NCBI RefSeq assembly: GCF_023824195.1
Contig: NZ_CP085443.1
Span: 107,951 to 171,950 of the forward strand
Origin: Priestia megaterium
GTDB taxonomy: Bacteria > Bacillota > Bacilli > Bacillales > Bacillaceae_H
Length of the DNA stretch: 64,000 nt
Reading direction: 5' to 3'
The notes beneath the pieces were generated by a model. That model was not told the DNA's origin. It did not search any database and saw nothing but the letters and a program-made list of their open reading frames with translations. Every line of letters begins with the position of its first letter. Position 1 is the first letter of the stretch. This document shows, piece by piece, positions 34,420 through 44,163 of the stretch. The position numbers and the translations under genes are program-made.

Positions 34420-34885
34420 TCTAGGCCTCCTTGTAGAATAAAAACTCGGTTACTATTAGATAGTAAATTGATAATTTTATTCAACTAACTTACCTTTAAA
34501 GCTCACACAACTGTTTGAATTTTCCCTCGGTTTAAACACGGATATTGAAAAAACGTGTCCATAATTCTATCTGCATAAAAATAAAGTGGAATTCAAAATA
34601 TGATTAAAAAAACAATTGTAAGACTATTATAACATTTTTTAAAAACATTACAAAATTTTATTGACAATATATTTTAATTTGAGGTAAAATGTAGTTTTAT
34701 TCTACATAATTACTTTAAATAGCTATGAAATAAAGGCATACAAAAAGGCTCGAAACTTCTAGAAATCCCCTATGAATAACCACTTGATTACCGGTGATAA
34801 GTGGAATGATTCCAAGATTAAACTAATCTCTTAGCTAACCCTCATTAAGTTAGAGACTTAGTTCAGGAGCGTACTACTACAGTAA
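34420..34885. other. AT-rich intergenic region
   Basis: About 465 bases with no gene seen. It includes the upstream region of the leftward 285-residue protein gene and a variant repeat of AAGATTAAACT. No terminator or operator could be supported. Confidence 0.4.
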
Positions 34886-35092
34886 GTGTTACAAGTAAAA
34901 AGCGTAAAAAGCAAAAGAAGAAGACATGAACATTACTGTAATACACACGAAGCCATTATCTCAATGGATATGTTCAATGCTATGCAAAATCAAATGAAAC
35001 AAAGAAAAATGATCTATTTTTCTACAAAACATATAAATGATAAAATGAAATTTAGAGTTAGTTTATTATGTTATCGATATGTTGAAAAGTGA
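34886..35092 (+). pseudogene. Large serine recombinase fragment
   Basis: EHYCNTHEAIISMDMFNAMQ, followed by KQRK, matches the end of the recombinase domain of large serine recombinases (Y.ENTHEPIIS.E.F..VQ). The frame is short, and an upstream frame (TVSVTSKKRKKQKKK) joins it only by a frameshift. The catalytic serine domain is missing. It is a relic of a second integrative element near the tyrosine recombinase region. Confidence 0.6.
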
Positions 35093-35125
35093 AACTAAAC
35101 GCAATACCCATTACAGGAACGCAAA

Positions 35126-35158
35126 AGAAAGCACCTTTACTTAAGGTGCTTTCTTTTT
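35126..35158. terminator. Terminator at end of murI
   Basis: A 12-base perfect stem AGAAAGCACCTT / AAGGTGCTTTCT, then TTTTT. It overlaps the last codons of the leftward glutamate racemase gene and can work in both directions. Confidence 0.75.
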
Positions 35159-35937
35159 GGTTTATTTAATGCATTTTGCAGTATATTTAATGCATTTTCC
35201 ATCTTTATCATATAGTTCTTATCGTTACTAGAACATTGAAACGAAATATCATTAGTTCCATTGGTACTTAGTAAACTTTTTTCTTCTAGGAGACTAGACA
35301 GTCTTTCTACAGTACCTTTACTGCCATCAATAAGTTGAATATGAGAGGGAAGCAAATCTTTTAATACAGGCTTGTAATAAGGGAAATGAGTGCAACCTAA
35401 TACAACCGTACCATATTGATTTAAATCAAATCCTTCTAGCTTTGTTCTAAAATACGTACTTAATTCATCCCAATTAAAGTTTAGATCTTCACAGAATTCA
35501 ACTAATTCTGGAAGAGGTAATGGGTCAACGATTGAATCCTTATCAATTTTAGTAATTAACTTTTTATATTTCAATTCTTTTAATGTTAAGTCTGTAGCAA
35601 AAACAAGCACTCTTTTATCCATTGAACTACTTAATTTAATAGCAGGCTTTGCGGCAGGCTCCATTCCGATGATTGGAATATCGTAAGTAGTCCTTAATTC
35701 GTTAATAGAGATGCTAGTAGCTGTATTGCAAGCAATAACAAGTGCTTTAACCTCTTGTTTAAGAATATCTTCCACTGCAGTTTGGACATGTTTATTTACT
35801 TCTTCTTTTGTCTTGGTTCCATACGGAACATTGCGTGTATCAGCATAGTATAAAAAATCTTCTTTCGGAAAATGTTTTATTGCTTCATTTAATACTGATA
35901 TTCCGCCAATTCCAGAATCAAAAAAACCAATTCTCAT
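35137..35937 (-). CDS. murI: Glutamate racemase
   Basis: About 266 residues from the ATG at 35937, with AAGGTGAACAAC upstream; a longer frame to 36060 exists but has no ribosome site and lies before the conserved N-terminus MRIGFFDSGIGG. Both catalytic cysteines of the Asp/Glu racemase family are present: ACNTATS near residue 71 and LGCTHFPYY near 181. It makes D-glutamate for peptidoglycan or poly-gamma-glutamate. It is downstream of the nitronate monooxygenase gene on the same strand. Bacillus often has two racemases; this may be the accessory one. Confidence 0.93.
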   Translation of the reverse strand: MRIGFFDSGIGGISVLNEAIKHFPKEDFLYYADTRNVPYGTKTKEEVNKHVQTAVEDILKQEVKALVIACNTATSISINELRTTYDIPIIGMEPAAKPAIKLSSSMDKRVLVFATDLTLKELKYKKLITKIDKDSIVDPLPLPELVEFCEDLNFNWDELSTYFRTKLEGFDLNQYGTVVLGCTHFPYYKPVLKDLLPSHIQLIDGSKGTVERLSSLLEEKSLLSTNGTNDISFQCSSNDKNYMIKMENALNILQNALNKPKRKHLK

Positions 35938-36068
35938 GTTGTTCACCTTACAATTCAAATATTTTTTCACATCATTTATTATATCTTTAGAGTAAATGAT
36001 TGAATAGGAAAAGCCCAACTCTATAGATTCAATAGGTAAGTACTGTAGAAAGAGGCTCATTTGCTGAT

Positions 36069-37154
36069 TTAACTATAAGTAAGTGTTTTTAGAATGTTTT
36101 CTGCTTGTTGCATAGTAGCTTTCACTAGATCAGCTGCTGTTTTATCTCTTTTTAATAGCCTTGTACTTTGACCGCACCATAAAGACATATACTCTCTATT
36201 ACCTAACTTAGCTGCAGCTTTTCGAATATCTCCCGTAATTGTATTTTGTGTAGGAAAACATAGAGGTTGAATCTTAGAAGTTTCAAACTCCTTAATAAAA
36301 GTGTTTGCTATTCCTCGCGCGGGACGACCTGAGAAATGTTTAGTGAGAACCGTGCTTTCTTCATTACTTTCGTGAAGAGCCTCTTTATAACAAGGATGTG
36401 CTCCAGATTCTTGTGTCGCTAAAAAAGCAGTTCCCATTTGTACACCACTCGCGCCCAAAGCTAAAGCTGCGATTAATCCTCTTCCATCCATAATTCCACC
36501 GGTGGCAATGACGGGAACATCCACTTGATCCACTATTTGAGGTACAAGTGAGAACAGCCCAATATTAGCTCCGTAAGGATGCTCATTTACATCAAATGTT
36601 CCTCGATGACCACCTGCTTCACTTCCTTGAGCTATAATCACATCCGTCCCCTGTTCTTGTGCAGTTAGGGCTTCTTTGACTGTTGTAACCATTGTCATAA
36701 CTTTTATGTCATTTTCTTTTGCTATTTTCATCGCATAAGGTGGAAGAACACCAAAAGCTGTGCTTACGATAGGTACTTGTTCTTCTACCAATACTTTAAA
36801 CTGCTCTTTAAATAAATTTTTAGTTTTGACTTCTTGTTCAACACGCTTAATAGATAAAACGCCTCGCATCGTATCTAATAATTGCTGAACCTCTTCTAAC
36901 CCACCCGTATTATCTGCCATTTCAGTAGCAAAAAGATTAACAGCAAAGGGCCTTTTAGTATATTTTCGAATCTCTCTCACAGCTTGTCGGATATCCTCTG
37001 GATGCATATAAGCAGCACCTAATGTTCCAAGCCCACCTGCCTCACATACGTTTACAATGAGATCTACTGTTGTAATTTTATCTCCCGCCATACCAGCCTG
37101 TATAATGGGTACCTTAATATCTAAAATTTCACAAACACGATTATCTAAATTCAT
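36069..37154 (-). CDS. Nitronate monooxygenase-type FMN enzyme
   Basis: A 361-residue TIM-barrel flavoprotein. PIIQAGMAG near residue 15, GGLGTLGAAYM near 40, QGSEAGGHRG (with the catalytic-region histidine) near 175 and TGGIMDGRGLIAALALGASGVQMGT (as ATGGIMDGRG and GASGVQMGTAF) near 215-240 are family landmarks. They match the 2-nitropropane dioxygenase/nitronate monooxygenase family. Members detoxify propionate-3-nitronate or act as enoyl-reductase-like enzymes. It is divergent from a LysR gene, its likely regulator. Confidence 0.9.
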   Translation of the reverse strand: MNLDNRVCEILDIKVPIIQAGMAGDKITTVDLIVNVCEAGGLGTLGAAYMHPEDIRQAVREIRKYTKRPFAVNLFATEMADNTGGLEEVQQLLDTMRGVLSIKRVEQEVKTKNLFKEQFKVLVEEQVPIVSTAFGVLPPYAMKIAKENDIKVMTMVTTVKEALTAQEQGTDVIIAQGSEAGGHRGTFDVNEHPYGANIGLFSLVPQIVDQVDVPVIATGGIMDGRGLIAALALGASGVQMGTAFLATQESGAHPCYKEALHESNEESTVLTKHFSGRPARGIANTFIKEFETSKIQPLCFPTQNTITGDIRKAAAKLGNREYMSLWCGQSTRLLKRDKTAADLVKATMQQAENILKTLTYS

Positions 37155-37405
37155 TTTTCTCCCCCAGGTTATGAAGTAGACTACACGAGTTGTATTAAGA
37201 TTTAAATAAATGATGTGGTCTGGTAGTTAATTCATTTTTATTAAGAGCACATGTGAGACTCATAAAAATATAATTGCACTTTATAATCCTCATAAAAGAT
37301 GCTCCATATTTATCATATACGCTCTTCTCCATATGGTATAATTCAAAATAAAGATATTTGCCATCGTTTTAACAGATGGCAAAGAGAAATTAGGTGTGAA
37401 GAAAC
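37155..37405. promoter_or_regulatory. Divergent promoter region, nitronate monooxygenase / LysR
   Basis: A 251-base gap between divergent genes, the classical place for a LysR operator. I could not pick a clear T-N11-A palindrome. Confidence 0.35.
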
Positions 37406-38284
37406 ATGGATATTCAATCTTTGCGTATTTTTAAGGCAGTTGCCGAATATGGGAGTTTCTCAAAAGCTGCAAAAGAGCTAAATTATGCACAGTCTAATAT
37501 TACGACTCGGATGCAACAGTTAGAAAACAGCCTGCAAACGGTCTTATTTTATCGACATAACAAAGGGGTTACACTAACAGCAAAAGGAGAAGTATTAGTA
37601 ACTTATGCTAATAAAATTTTTCGTCTTTTAGATGAAACAAAAGAAGTAATGAAGGACCAAGAAGACCCTCAGGGTCCATTAGGTATCGGATCAATGGAGA
37701 CAACGGCTGCCGTTCATTTGCCTAGGTTTCTTTCTAGGTATCATTCTGCTTATCCGCAAGTAGACCTAAACTTAAAAACAGGGCCTACCAGTCAGCATAT
37801 TGAAGCAGTGTTAAATTATGAATTAGACGGTGCATTTGTCTCTGGACCTCTATCTCATCCTGACCTTATTACAAAGAAGGTGTTCAGTGAAGAATTAGTA
37901 TTGGTAGGAAATTCGTTACTTTCTCAATCTTTAAAATCTCATAAAGTTGATGATTTGACACTGTTAGTTTTACACAAAGGTTGTTTTTATCGTGAGAAGT
38001 TAAAGCATTGGTTACATGAAGAAGGGGTGATACCTTCTAAAGTTATGGAGTTTGGTTCCTTGGATGCCCTTATGGGATGTATAGCAGCTGGACTGGGAGT
38101 TACTTTACTACCTCTGTCTATTGTACAAAGATACAGCTATCTAGAGGAGGTTACTCATTATCCTATTCCAGAAAAATTTTCGCTAGTCGACACGCTTTTT
38201 ATTTATCGTACTGATGCCACTTTCTCTACGCCTCTTATTAAATTTGTAGAAATGTTTCAAGAGGAGAGGATTAGTCCTCTATAA
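37406..38284 (+). CDS. LysR-family transcriptional regulator
   Basis: A 292-residue regulator with the N-terminal LysR helix-turn-helix (MDIQSLRIFKAVAEYGSFSK, then AAKELNYAQSNITTRMQQLE) and a C-terminal periplasmic-binding-like effector domain (PQGPLGIGSMET near 91). AGGTGAAGAAAC precedes the ATG. It is divergent from the nitronate monooxygenase gene and upstream of an MFS gene, a common pairing of LysR with YbfB-type transporters. Confidence 0.92.
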   Translation: MDIQSLRIFKAVAEYGSFSKAAKELNYAQSNITTRMQQLENSLQTVLFYRHNKGVTLTAKGEVLVTYANKIFRLLDETKEVMKDQEDPQGPLGIGSMETTAAVHLPRFLSRYHSAYPQVDLNLKTGPTSQHIEAVLNYELDGAFVSGPLSHPDLITKKVFSEELVLVGNSLLSQSLKSHKVDDLTLLVLHKGCFYREKLKHWLHEEGVIPSKVMEFGSLDALMGCIAAGLGVTLLPLSIVQRYSYLEEVTHYPIPEKFSLVDTLFIYRTDATFSTPLIKFVEMFQEERISPL

Positions 38285-38431
38285 TATCCTAGAGGAGGAG
38301 AAGGGACTTTCATCCTCGTTATATGGATAAAGGTTTCCACACAACTATAGCGTGGATTCATAATTAGAAAGTGTGTACGTATATGGAATAAACCCCGCCA
38401 TAGTAATTGAATTTATCACATTTTATTTAAT

Positions 38432-38468
38432 AAAAAGCCCTTTGCTCTTATTAAGCAAAGGGCTTTTA
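38432..38468 (+). terminator. Terminator after LysR gene
   Basis: AAAAAGCCCTTTGCT / AGCAAAGGGCTTTT stem, 7-base loop. It separates the LysR gene from the MFS gene. Confidence 0.75.
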
Positions 38469-38674
38469 CACATGTGTAAATATAGTAGTACAGAGAGCTC
38501 TATAGACTTAAAAAATTATGAACGTGCTAGCAGACTCATTGAGAAGCCAGAGATACAAACTTCGATGGATTTTGATATCTGTTTTAAAGATACCTGTTAT
38601 CTATTTTATGTATTTTATTATATATCAAAATAGAGATATGCTGAAGTAGTAACATTTTTTAAGGAGATGAGATC

Positions 38675-39868
38675 TTGATTAAAATTTTAGTTGGTGGAAT
38701 ATTATCGTTAGTTATTGCAATGGGCATTGCAAGGTTTTCCTATACGCCTATTCTACCTCTTATGCAAAGTGACATGTCATTTTCAAATAAAGTTGCCGGG
38801 TATCTTGCTACAAGCAACTACGCAGGATACCTAGTCGGAGCTGTTTTAGTGGGTATCCTTCCTTTAAAACAACGTAGAAAAACGTTTTTGAAATTGAGTC
38901 TAATCCTTAGTGTAATTACCACTGCAGGTATGGGGTTATTTCAAATGTATTCAGCATGGTATATCTTTCGCTTTGTGTCTGGTTTTTCTAGTGCATTTGT
39001 ACTTGTGTTAGCTTCAAGTATTGTATTAGAGAAACTTGCTGAAAAGGAAAAAACAAATTGGTCTGGGCTTTTCTATGGAGGAGTTGGAGTAGGGATTTTT
39101 CTTACTGGAATCACTATCCCTATTTTAAATCATTATTTTAAATGGGAAGGAGCATGGATTGGGCTCTCTATTCTAAGTATTATACTAACTTTCCTAGTAT
39201 GGATTTGGTTGAAAGATGAGACCTCTAGTTCTACTCAGAATAAGAAGAAGGAGATACCTGCTCATGGCCCTCCAACGAAATGGATTCCTTGGTTGATTAT
39301 AGCCTATGGCCTAGAGGGTCTAGGGTATATTGTAACTGGTACCTTTATTATATCTATTGCAGGACAAATACCAAATTTTAATGGCGATGCAACCTTTATA
39401 TGGATGATTGTCGGTTTAGCTGCGATTCCATCTTGTATTATCTGGTCTTCACTTGCCAAAAAAATGGGGTTTGTGAAATGCTTAGTTGTTACCATGCTAT
39501 TACAAGCGTTTGGCATTGTAGTTCCGGTATTATTAATGACTAAAATAGGTTTAATTGTAAGTGCACTATTGTTTGGAGCAACATTTATGGGAATTACAAC
39601 ACTTGCTACAACATTAGCAAGCCGAATTAATCCAAAGAATAGCAGTCGTATCATTGGTTACCTCACAGCTATTTATGCTGCTGGTCAAATGATAGGGCCC
39701 TTGCTTGCTGGCCACTTTGCATCTGCTAGTCATAATTACAACTCTGCTTTAATTGGGGCTGCAATTGTTGTATTAATTGGTGCTCTCTTTTTATTATCCG
39801 GGATTCGATTTGATAATAAGCCTGTTAAGATTGTAAATACAGAAAATATACAGAATGAAGAAATTTAA
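38675..39868 (+). CDS. YbfB/YjiJ-family MFS transporter
   Basis: A 397-residue protein with 12 predicted helices. The N-terminus (GIARFSYTPILPLMQ near 17) is the signature of the YbfB/YjiJ branch of the major facilitator superfamily. Later motifs GYLVGAVLVGIL and PLLAGHFASAS also fit. A TTG start has AAGGAGATGAGATC upstream. The substrate is unknown; it probably exports or imports a compound linked to the adjacent LysR regulator and nitronate monooxygenase. Confidence 0.9.
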   Translation: MIKILVGGILSLVIAMGIARFSYTPILPLMQSDMSFSNKVAGYLATSNYAGYLVGAVLVGILPLKQRRKTFLKLSLILSVITTAGMGLFQMYSAWYIFRFVSGFSSAFVLVLASSIVLEKLAEKEKTNWSGLFYGGVGVGIFLTGITIPILNHYFKWEGAWIGLSILSIILTFLVWIWLKDETSSSTQNKKKEIPAHGPPTKWIPWLIIAYGLEGLGYIVTGTFIISIAGQIPNFNGDATFIWMIVGLAAIPSCIIWSSLAKKMGFVKCLVVTMLLQAFGIVVPVLLMTKIGLIVSALLFGATFMGITTLATTLASRINPKNSSRIIGYLTAIYAAGQMIGPLLAGHFASASHNYNSALIGAAIVVLIGALFLLSGIRFDNKPVKIVNTENIQNEEI

Positions 39869-40309
39869 CTTTTATGTGTCTAATAAGTATTGAAAGCATG
39901 TAGTTGAGAAGGAAGTAGTAGAAAGAGAAAGAACAATATAAAGCATTGCTTTGTTCATATATCTTTGTTTGCGTCATTTTGATAACTAAAGGTTTAATAA
40001 ATAAAAGCTATCATATCATTTTTTAAGAAAAAACTTGATATGATAGCTTTTTCAACAAAAAGACGTGAAGCAATTGAATATTCATATTGCCTCCTAACTT
40101 AAGTGGATATCTCTTTTAGAGATACCCCCTATCTCAGTATTGAATTATACATGATAGGCAAATCTATTATAAAGTATAGGTATTGATTAAGAAATATTTG
40201 GAGAAAACAGTCGGTAACTTTAGCTAAAAATAAAGTCTTTATTGATGATAGTTGTTTAGAAGAGGGTTTAGTCACTTTAACGTTTGGTAATTAGGAGAGG
40301 AGAGTTTGT
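39869..40309. other. Intergenic region with terminator
   Basis: About 440 bases between the MFS and hydrolase genes. It contains a clear terminator at 40003-40053 and otherwise nothing I can assign. Confidence 0.5.
40003..40053 (+). terminator. Terminator after MFS gene
   Basis: A perfect 16-base stem AAAAGCTATCATATCA / TGATATGATAGCTTTT, with a 17-base loop and T-run. Confidence 0.8.
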
Positions 40310-40873
40310 ATGGTAACATATCATACTTTAGAAGTGAAAGGTCTGAATATATTTTATAGGAAGGCAGGGAATCCAGATAAACCAACCATCTTATTGCTAC
40401 ATGGCTTTCCATCTGCAAGCCACATGTTCCGAGATCTTATTCCGGTTCTAGAAAAAGATTATTATGTAATTGCTCCTGATTATCCTGGCTTTGGAAATAC
40501 AACTTCGCCTGATCGAAAAGAATTCGACTATACATTTGATCATATTACTGAGGTAATTGAAGCTTTCGTTAATAAATTAGAACTTGATAAGTATGCTCTA
40601 TACGTTTTTGATTATGGTGCTCCTATTGGTTTTCGTTTAGCTATGCATAATCCAGAGCGTGTAACAGCAATTATTAGCCAAAACGGAAACATTTATCGAG
40701 AAGGTTTGGGATCAAAATGGGCGACTAGAGAAGAATACTGGGAAAATCCCACGCCGGAAAAAAGACAAAGTTATCGAACGGCTTTTGCATCAGAAACCAT
40801 TAAGCATCAGTATATCGATGGGACGCGGGAAAATACAGTTTCCCCTATAAAACGTAAATATACGGTAGAATGA
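40310..40873 (+). pseudogene. Alpha/beta hydrolase, 3' truncated
   Basis: A 187-codon piece of an epoxide-hydrolase/haloalkane-dehalogenase-like hydrolase of normally about 290 residues. LLHGFPSASHMFRDL near residue 28, PDYPGFGNT near 55 and the nucleophile elbow VFDYGAP (Asp) near 104 are intact. The sequence runs to QYIDGTRENTVSP as in the family, then turns into PIKRKYTVE and a stop. The distal acid and histidine are lost. The break is at the edge of the GC-richer PhzF/MocR segment, so insertion or recombination there removed the 3' third. Confidence 0.8.
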
Positions 40874-40895
40874 GAGACCTGTTCCAGTGTCCCTC

Positions 40896-41771
40896 TCAGT
40901 CACTCGATAACCAGTCTCCCTTTGCGACTAGTTGCACCTTCCCGCCAATTTGGATATCATATGTTCCATTTTTTAATTTGGCGGTAATATTCACATTTGA
41001 GGGACGTCCCATCTCATAGCCCTGATTGCCACGAATATCGAGTTTGTCTTTATCGAAGAACCGATGTTTCAGAAGGTAACCCGCCAAATTGCCATTTGCG
41101 CTACCTGTCGCAGGATCCTCATAAAAGCCCGTATCGCTTAAGAATACCCGCACATGAAGGCAGTTTGGGCCCCTGCTCTCCTCCTCAGAAAAAACAAGCA
41201 GGTTACATTTATAATAAGTTTCCAGAAAACGTTTAAACTGTACAGGATCGATGCTGCATCGTTGTACCACGTCGGCTGCTTTCAGTGGAACAATGATGCA
41301 GGGCAGTCCTGTGGAGACCAGCTGGATTGGAAAATCCGTCCGTATGTCCTCCACCTGTATATTGAGCACCCTTGCGACAAATTCGAGCTGGTCTATCTTC
41401 ATGCCGAAGGCAGGTTCGTTTTGACTCATGGTGAGAATGTCACCGTTGAAAACAACTGGGATCTGTCCAACAGGCAGATTTAAGATGACTGTTGAGGCGT
41501 TTCCTTTTTCTATAATTTGGTTGATGATATACGCTGTGCCCAAGGTAGGATGTCCCGCGAAGGGCACCTCCTCATCTGGGGTGAAGATTCGAACATCATA
41601 CCCACCATTTTCCTGTTTATTGGACATGATGAAGCTCGTTTCCGAAAAATGAATTTCTTTGGCAATCTGCTGCATCTCCTTCGCTGTGAGATGATGGTCT
41701 GGCACTAGAACAGCAAGCTGATTTCCCTGATATTTTTTTTCAGCAAAGACATCTACGATATAAAAATCCAT
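40896..41771 (-). CDS. PhzF-family isomerase-like protein
   Basis: About 291 residues from the ATG at 41771 (GAGGAGGAATTGAT upstream). The PhzF fold is shown by MDFYIVDVFAEKKYQGNQLAV at the N-terminus (here MDFYIVDVFAE plus GNQLAV), the catalytic Glu in SETSFI near 45, TPDEEVPFAGHPTLGTAY near 69-86 and DPATGSANG near 220. Members isomerise or epimerise small amines and acids; the substrate is unknown. It is divergent from a MocR-type regulator, which probably controls it. Base composition is visibly richer in G+C than the surroundings. Confidence 0.9.
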   Translation of the reverse strand: MDFYIVDVFAEKKYQGNQLAVLVPDHHLTAKEMQQIAKEIHFSETSFIMSNKQENGGYDVRIFTPDEEVPFAGHPTLGTAYIINQIIEKGNASTVILNLPVGQIPVVFNGDILTMSQNEPAFGMKIDQLEFVARVLNIQVEDIRTDFPIQLVSTGLPCIIVPLKAADVVQRCSIDPVQFKRFLETYYKCNLLVFSEEESRGPNCLHVRVFLSDTGFYEDPATGSANGNLAGYLLKHRFFDKDKLDIRGNQGYEMGRPSNVNITAKLKNGTYDIQIGGKVQLVAKGDWLSSD

Positions 41772-41884
41772 ATCAATTCCTCCTCTTTGCTCCATTATAG
41801 GTGAAGGTTAATAGAACAGATGAACTTCATTAGACCAGATCAAAAAGAAACATGCTAAAATCAAAGGGATTGGGAGGGAAAGAA
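41772..41884. promoter_or_regulatory. Divergent PhzF/MocR promoter region
   Basis: A 113-base gap with both ribosome sites at its edges. MocR-type regulators usually bind direct repeats here; AGATGAACTTCATTAGACCAG (given as AGATGAACTTC and ATTAGACCAG) is AT-balanced but no repeat is obvious. Confidence 0.35.
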
Positions 41885-43282
41885 ATGAATAGAGATTATT
41901 TATATAAACAAGTATACGATTATGTACTACACCGAATCGAACTCAATGAATGGAATGAAAATGAAAAGCTCCCTTCAATTAGAAATTTAGCTGCTAAAAT
42001 GAAGGTTCATCGCTTAACTGTATTAAAGGCCTACCAGCTTCTTAGACAGGAAAATAGAGTCTATGTCAAAGATAAATCCGGCTATTATGTCCAATCCCGT
42101 AAAATTAATAAATTAGAAAGTCTGGATAATCTGATTGTTTCTGCATATGTACAAAAAAATCATTTATCGGAAATCCATCAGGTACCTGTTTCCTATCAAT
42201 TTTCGCAGGCATTAATTGACCCTAATCTTTTACCAAATCGCTTCATATCCGACTATGTGAAAAAAGTTTTTGATCTCTACCCAAAGGTTCTCTCCACCTA
42301 CTCCAGCGTTCAAGGCGATCATGAACTGCGTCAATCACTTTCTGACCATTTTAATCGGAAGTATAAAACGATTACACATCCAGATCAGCTTTTAATTACG
42401 ACCGGTTCCCAGCAAGCCATTCATCTGATTGCCCAGGCATTTATAAAATCAAGAGACACTATCCTCTTGGAGAGGCCAAGCTATAGTTCTGCCATTGATA
42501 TTTTCCGAGCACAAGGAGCCAATATTGTCACCGTCGATATTCATCCGTACGGATATGATTTAGAGCAGATTGAATGTATCATGAAAACACACAAACCTCG
42601 TCTGTTTTATATGAATCCAACCTTCCATAATCCAACCGGATACACGGTCCCATCGGCTCAAAGAAAGCAATTAGTCCAGTTAGCCGAGCACTACCGTTGT
42701 TTGTTAATAGAAGACGATGTGTACAACGACATCTTTTTTGCTCAGGAGCCTCCGCCGCCCATGTATACCTATGATACCTCCGGCATGGTGATTTATATCA
42801 AAAGCTTTTGCAAATATATATCACCAGGGTTGCGAATAGCTGTCATGATGAACTATCAGTATTCCTTGGTGAAATCATTGCTAGCAGTAAAATCATTGGC
42901 GGATAATGGATCACCACTTTTGAATCAAAAGATTTTCCTGCATTACTTTTCATCTCCAAGGCTGCAGCAACACGTTGAGAAGCTACGAATTGCGCTACAA
43001 ATACGAAAGGAAATCATGGAGGAAGAACTGTCCGTAACCGATTGGCGATGGACTAGCCCAAATGGTGGTTTGAATTTATGGGTACAGCTCCCAGACTGCC
43101 TGTCAACAGAAGATTTATTGGTCAAGAGTCTTGAACAATCCATTTCCTTTGTTCCCGGCCAAATATGTGACCCCTTAAAAGAGCCATCCTCATGGCTTCG
43201 GTTAAGCTATTCCTATGCTAATGAAGAACAAACCTCGGAAGGAATTAAGAAGTTTATTAATTTAGTACGCTCTACTCAATAA
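41885..43282 (+). CDS. MocR-type GntR/aminotransferase regulator
   Basis: About 465 residues. The N-terminal GntR winged helix (YKQVYDYVLHRIELNEWNEN, then KLPSIRNLAAKMKVHRLTV) is fused to a fold-type I aminotransferase domain. The PLP lysine is in IKSFCKYISPGLRIA near residue 305, and the Arg of the substrate carboxylate site is near the C-terminal WLRLSYSYA. MocR proteins use PLP-bound ligands to activate adjacent genes, often vitamin B6 or GABA-related. The ATG at 41885 is preferred (GGGAGGG upstream) over 41852. Its partner is the divergent PhzF gene. Confidence 0.9.
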   Translation: MNRDYLYKQVYDYVLHRIELNEWNENEKLPSIRNLAAKMKVHRLTVLKAYQLLRQENRVYVKDKSGYYVQSRKINKLESLDNLIVSAYVQKNHLSEIHQVPVSYQFSQALIDPNLLPNRFISDYVKKVFDLYPKVLSTYSSVQGDHELRQSLSDHFNRKYKTITHPDQLLITTGSQQAIHLIAQAFIKSRDTILLERPSYSSAIDIFRAQGANIVTVDIHPYGYDLEQIECIMKTHKPRLFYMNPTFHNPTGYTVPSAQRKQLVQLAEHYRCLLIEDDVYNDIFFAQEPPPPMYTYDTSGMVIYIKSFCKYISPGLRIAVMMNYQYSLVKSLLAVKSLADNGSPLLNQKIFLHYFSSPRLQQHVEKLRIALQIRKEIMEEELSVTDWRWTSPNGGLNLWVQLPDCLSTEDLLVKSLEQSISFVPGQICDPLKEPSSWLRLSYSYANEEQTSEGIKKFINLVRSTQ

Positions 43283-43337
43283 GGGGTAACGTCAGGAAAA
43301 TGCAGATTTACAACGTTAAGGAAATTCCAATACTAAA

Positions 43338-43379
43338 AAGCCCAATTTCTCTGTATTCAATTAGAGAAATTGGGTTCTT
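43338..43379 (+). terminator. Terminator after MocR gene
   Basis: AAGCCCAATTTCTCT / AGAGAAATTGGGTTCTT stem with TTATTT tail, about 55 bases past the stop codon. Confidence 0.75.
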
Positions 43380-43451
43380 ATTTATTCCTAAACTATTATT
43401 CCCTCAAAAACGTTCGTTAAGGTATACTTTTACGAACTTTATTATAAAAAA

Positions 43452-43483
43452 AGAATCCTTTGCTCCAATAGCAAAGGATTTTC
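43452..43483. terminator. Second hairpin terminator
   Basis: AATCCTTTGCT / AGCAAAGGATT stem with a 5-base loop and flanking A and T runs. Confidence 0.6.
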
Positions 43484-43730
43484 AAGTTTAACGATGGAAT
43501 AGAGGGAATATATTATTAGTGTGGTCAGTTTTCTAGATTCATATACATGCGGGATTAAAAACCTATATCTTAATCAAAAAGTTATTCTGATAATGATACT
43601 TTTTTAATACTAAGATGTATTTTTTCAAAAAAATTACTTTCTGGTAAAAAATAATATTAATAATTAACTTCTTTATAAAAGAGAGTAGATAAACCATTTA
43701 TTTAGTACTTATTTTGAGTAAAACATTTAA

Positions 43731-43778
43731 TTCTATATAAAAAAGTATGCCTCTATCAGCATACCTTTTTATATAGAA
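43731..43778. terminator. Terminator before small membrane-protein gene
   Basis: Long imperfect stem TTCTATATAAAAAAGTATGC / GCATACCTTTTTATATAGAA around an 8-base loop. It can end the leftward gene at 43786. Confidence 0.7.
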
Positions 43779-43785
43779 TTAACAT

Positions 43786-44052
43786 TTATTCATCTTTTTT
43801 AAGTTTCCTAAGTAACTTGTGATATCCATATATTCCTGCTGCAGTTAGGAAAAGAATGGTACCCCATTGACCTGGCAAAAATTTAATTAACCAAAGGGCC
43901 ATTGTGATAGTTGCTACAGTTAAAAGTCCTACCCAATTATCGTGCTTTAAGCGCTTTTTGTTAGCTAAGACAACGATATAACCAATTGGTGGTACTAGAA
44001 TGCAAAGAAGAGTAAAAAATCCATCAGACCGATACCAAGGTCTTTTTCCCAT
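43786..44052 (-). CDS. Small hypothetical membrane protein, 88 aa
   Basis: An N-terminal GKRPWYRSDGFFTLLCILVP, a further three hydrophobic segments and a Lys-rich C-terminus (KLLRKLKKDE). Probably three helices. AGGTGAAATATGT precedes the ATG. No family recognised. It lies next to the gene for the secreted protein at 44164, on the same strand but 111 bases away. Confidence 0.65.
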   Translation of the reverse strand: MGKRPWYRSDGFFTLLCILVPPIGYIVVLANKKRLKHDNWVGLLTVATITMALWLIKFLPGQWGTILFLTAAGIYGYHKLLRKLKKDE

Positions 44053-44163
44053 ACATATTTCACCTACTTTATGTAAACCTCTAGGTGTCCATTATATCAA
44101 ACTTCCAAAATATTCATAGAAGACTTGTTTCATATGACAATAGAAGTGATTATTTATTTTACA

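Larger units (their letters stand above)
43283..43785. other. Intergenic region with three hairpins
   Basis: Terminators at 43338-43379, 43452-43483 and 43731-43778, and very AT-rich sequence between. A GTATACTTTTACGAAC block also occurs near 1620. No credible gene. Confidence 0.5.

Noticed and set aside
38373..38633. 86-codon rightward frame after the LysR gene
   Set aside because: It contains a terminator hairpin in its middle and has no ribosome site.
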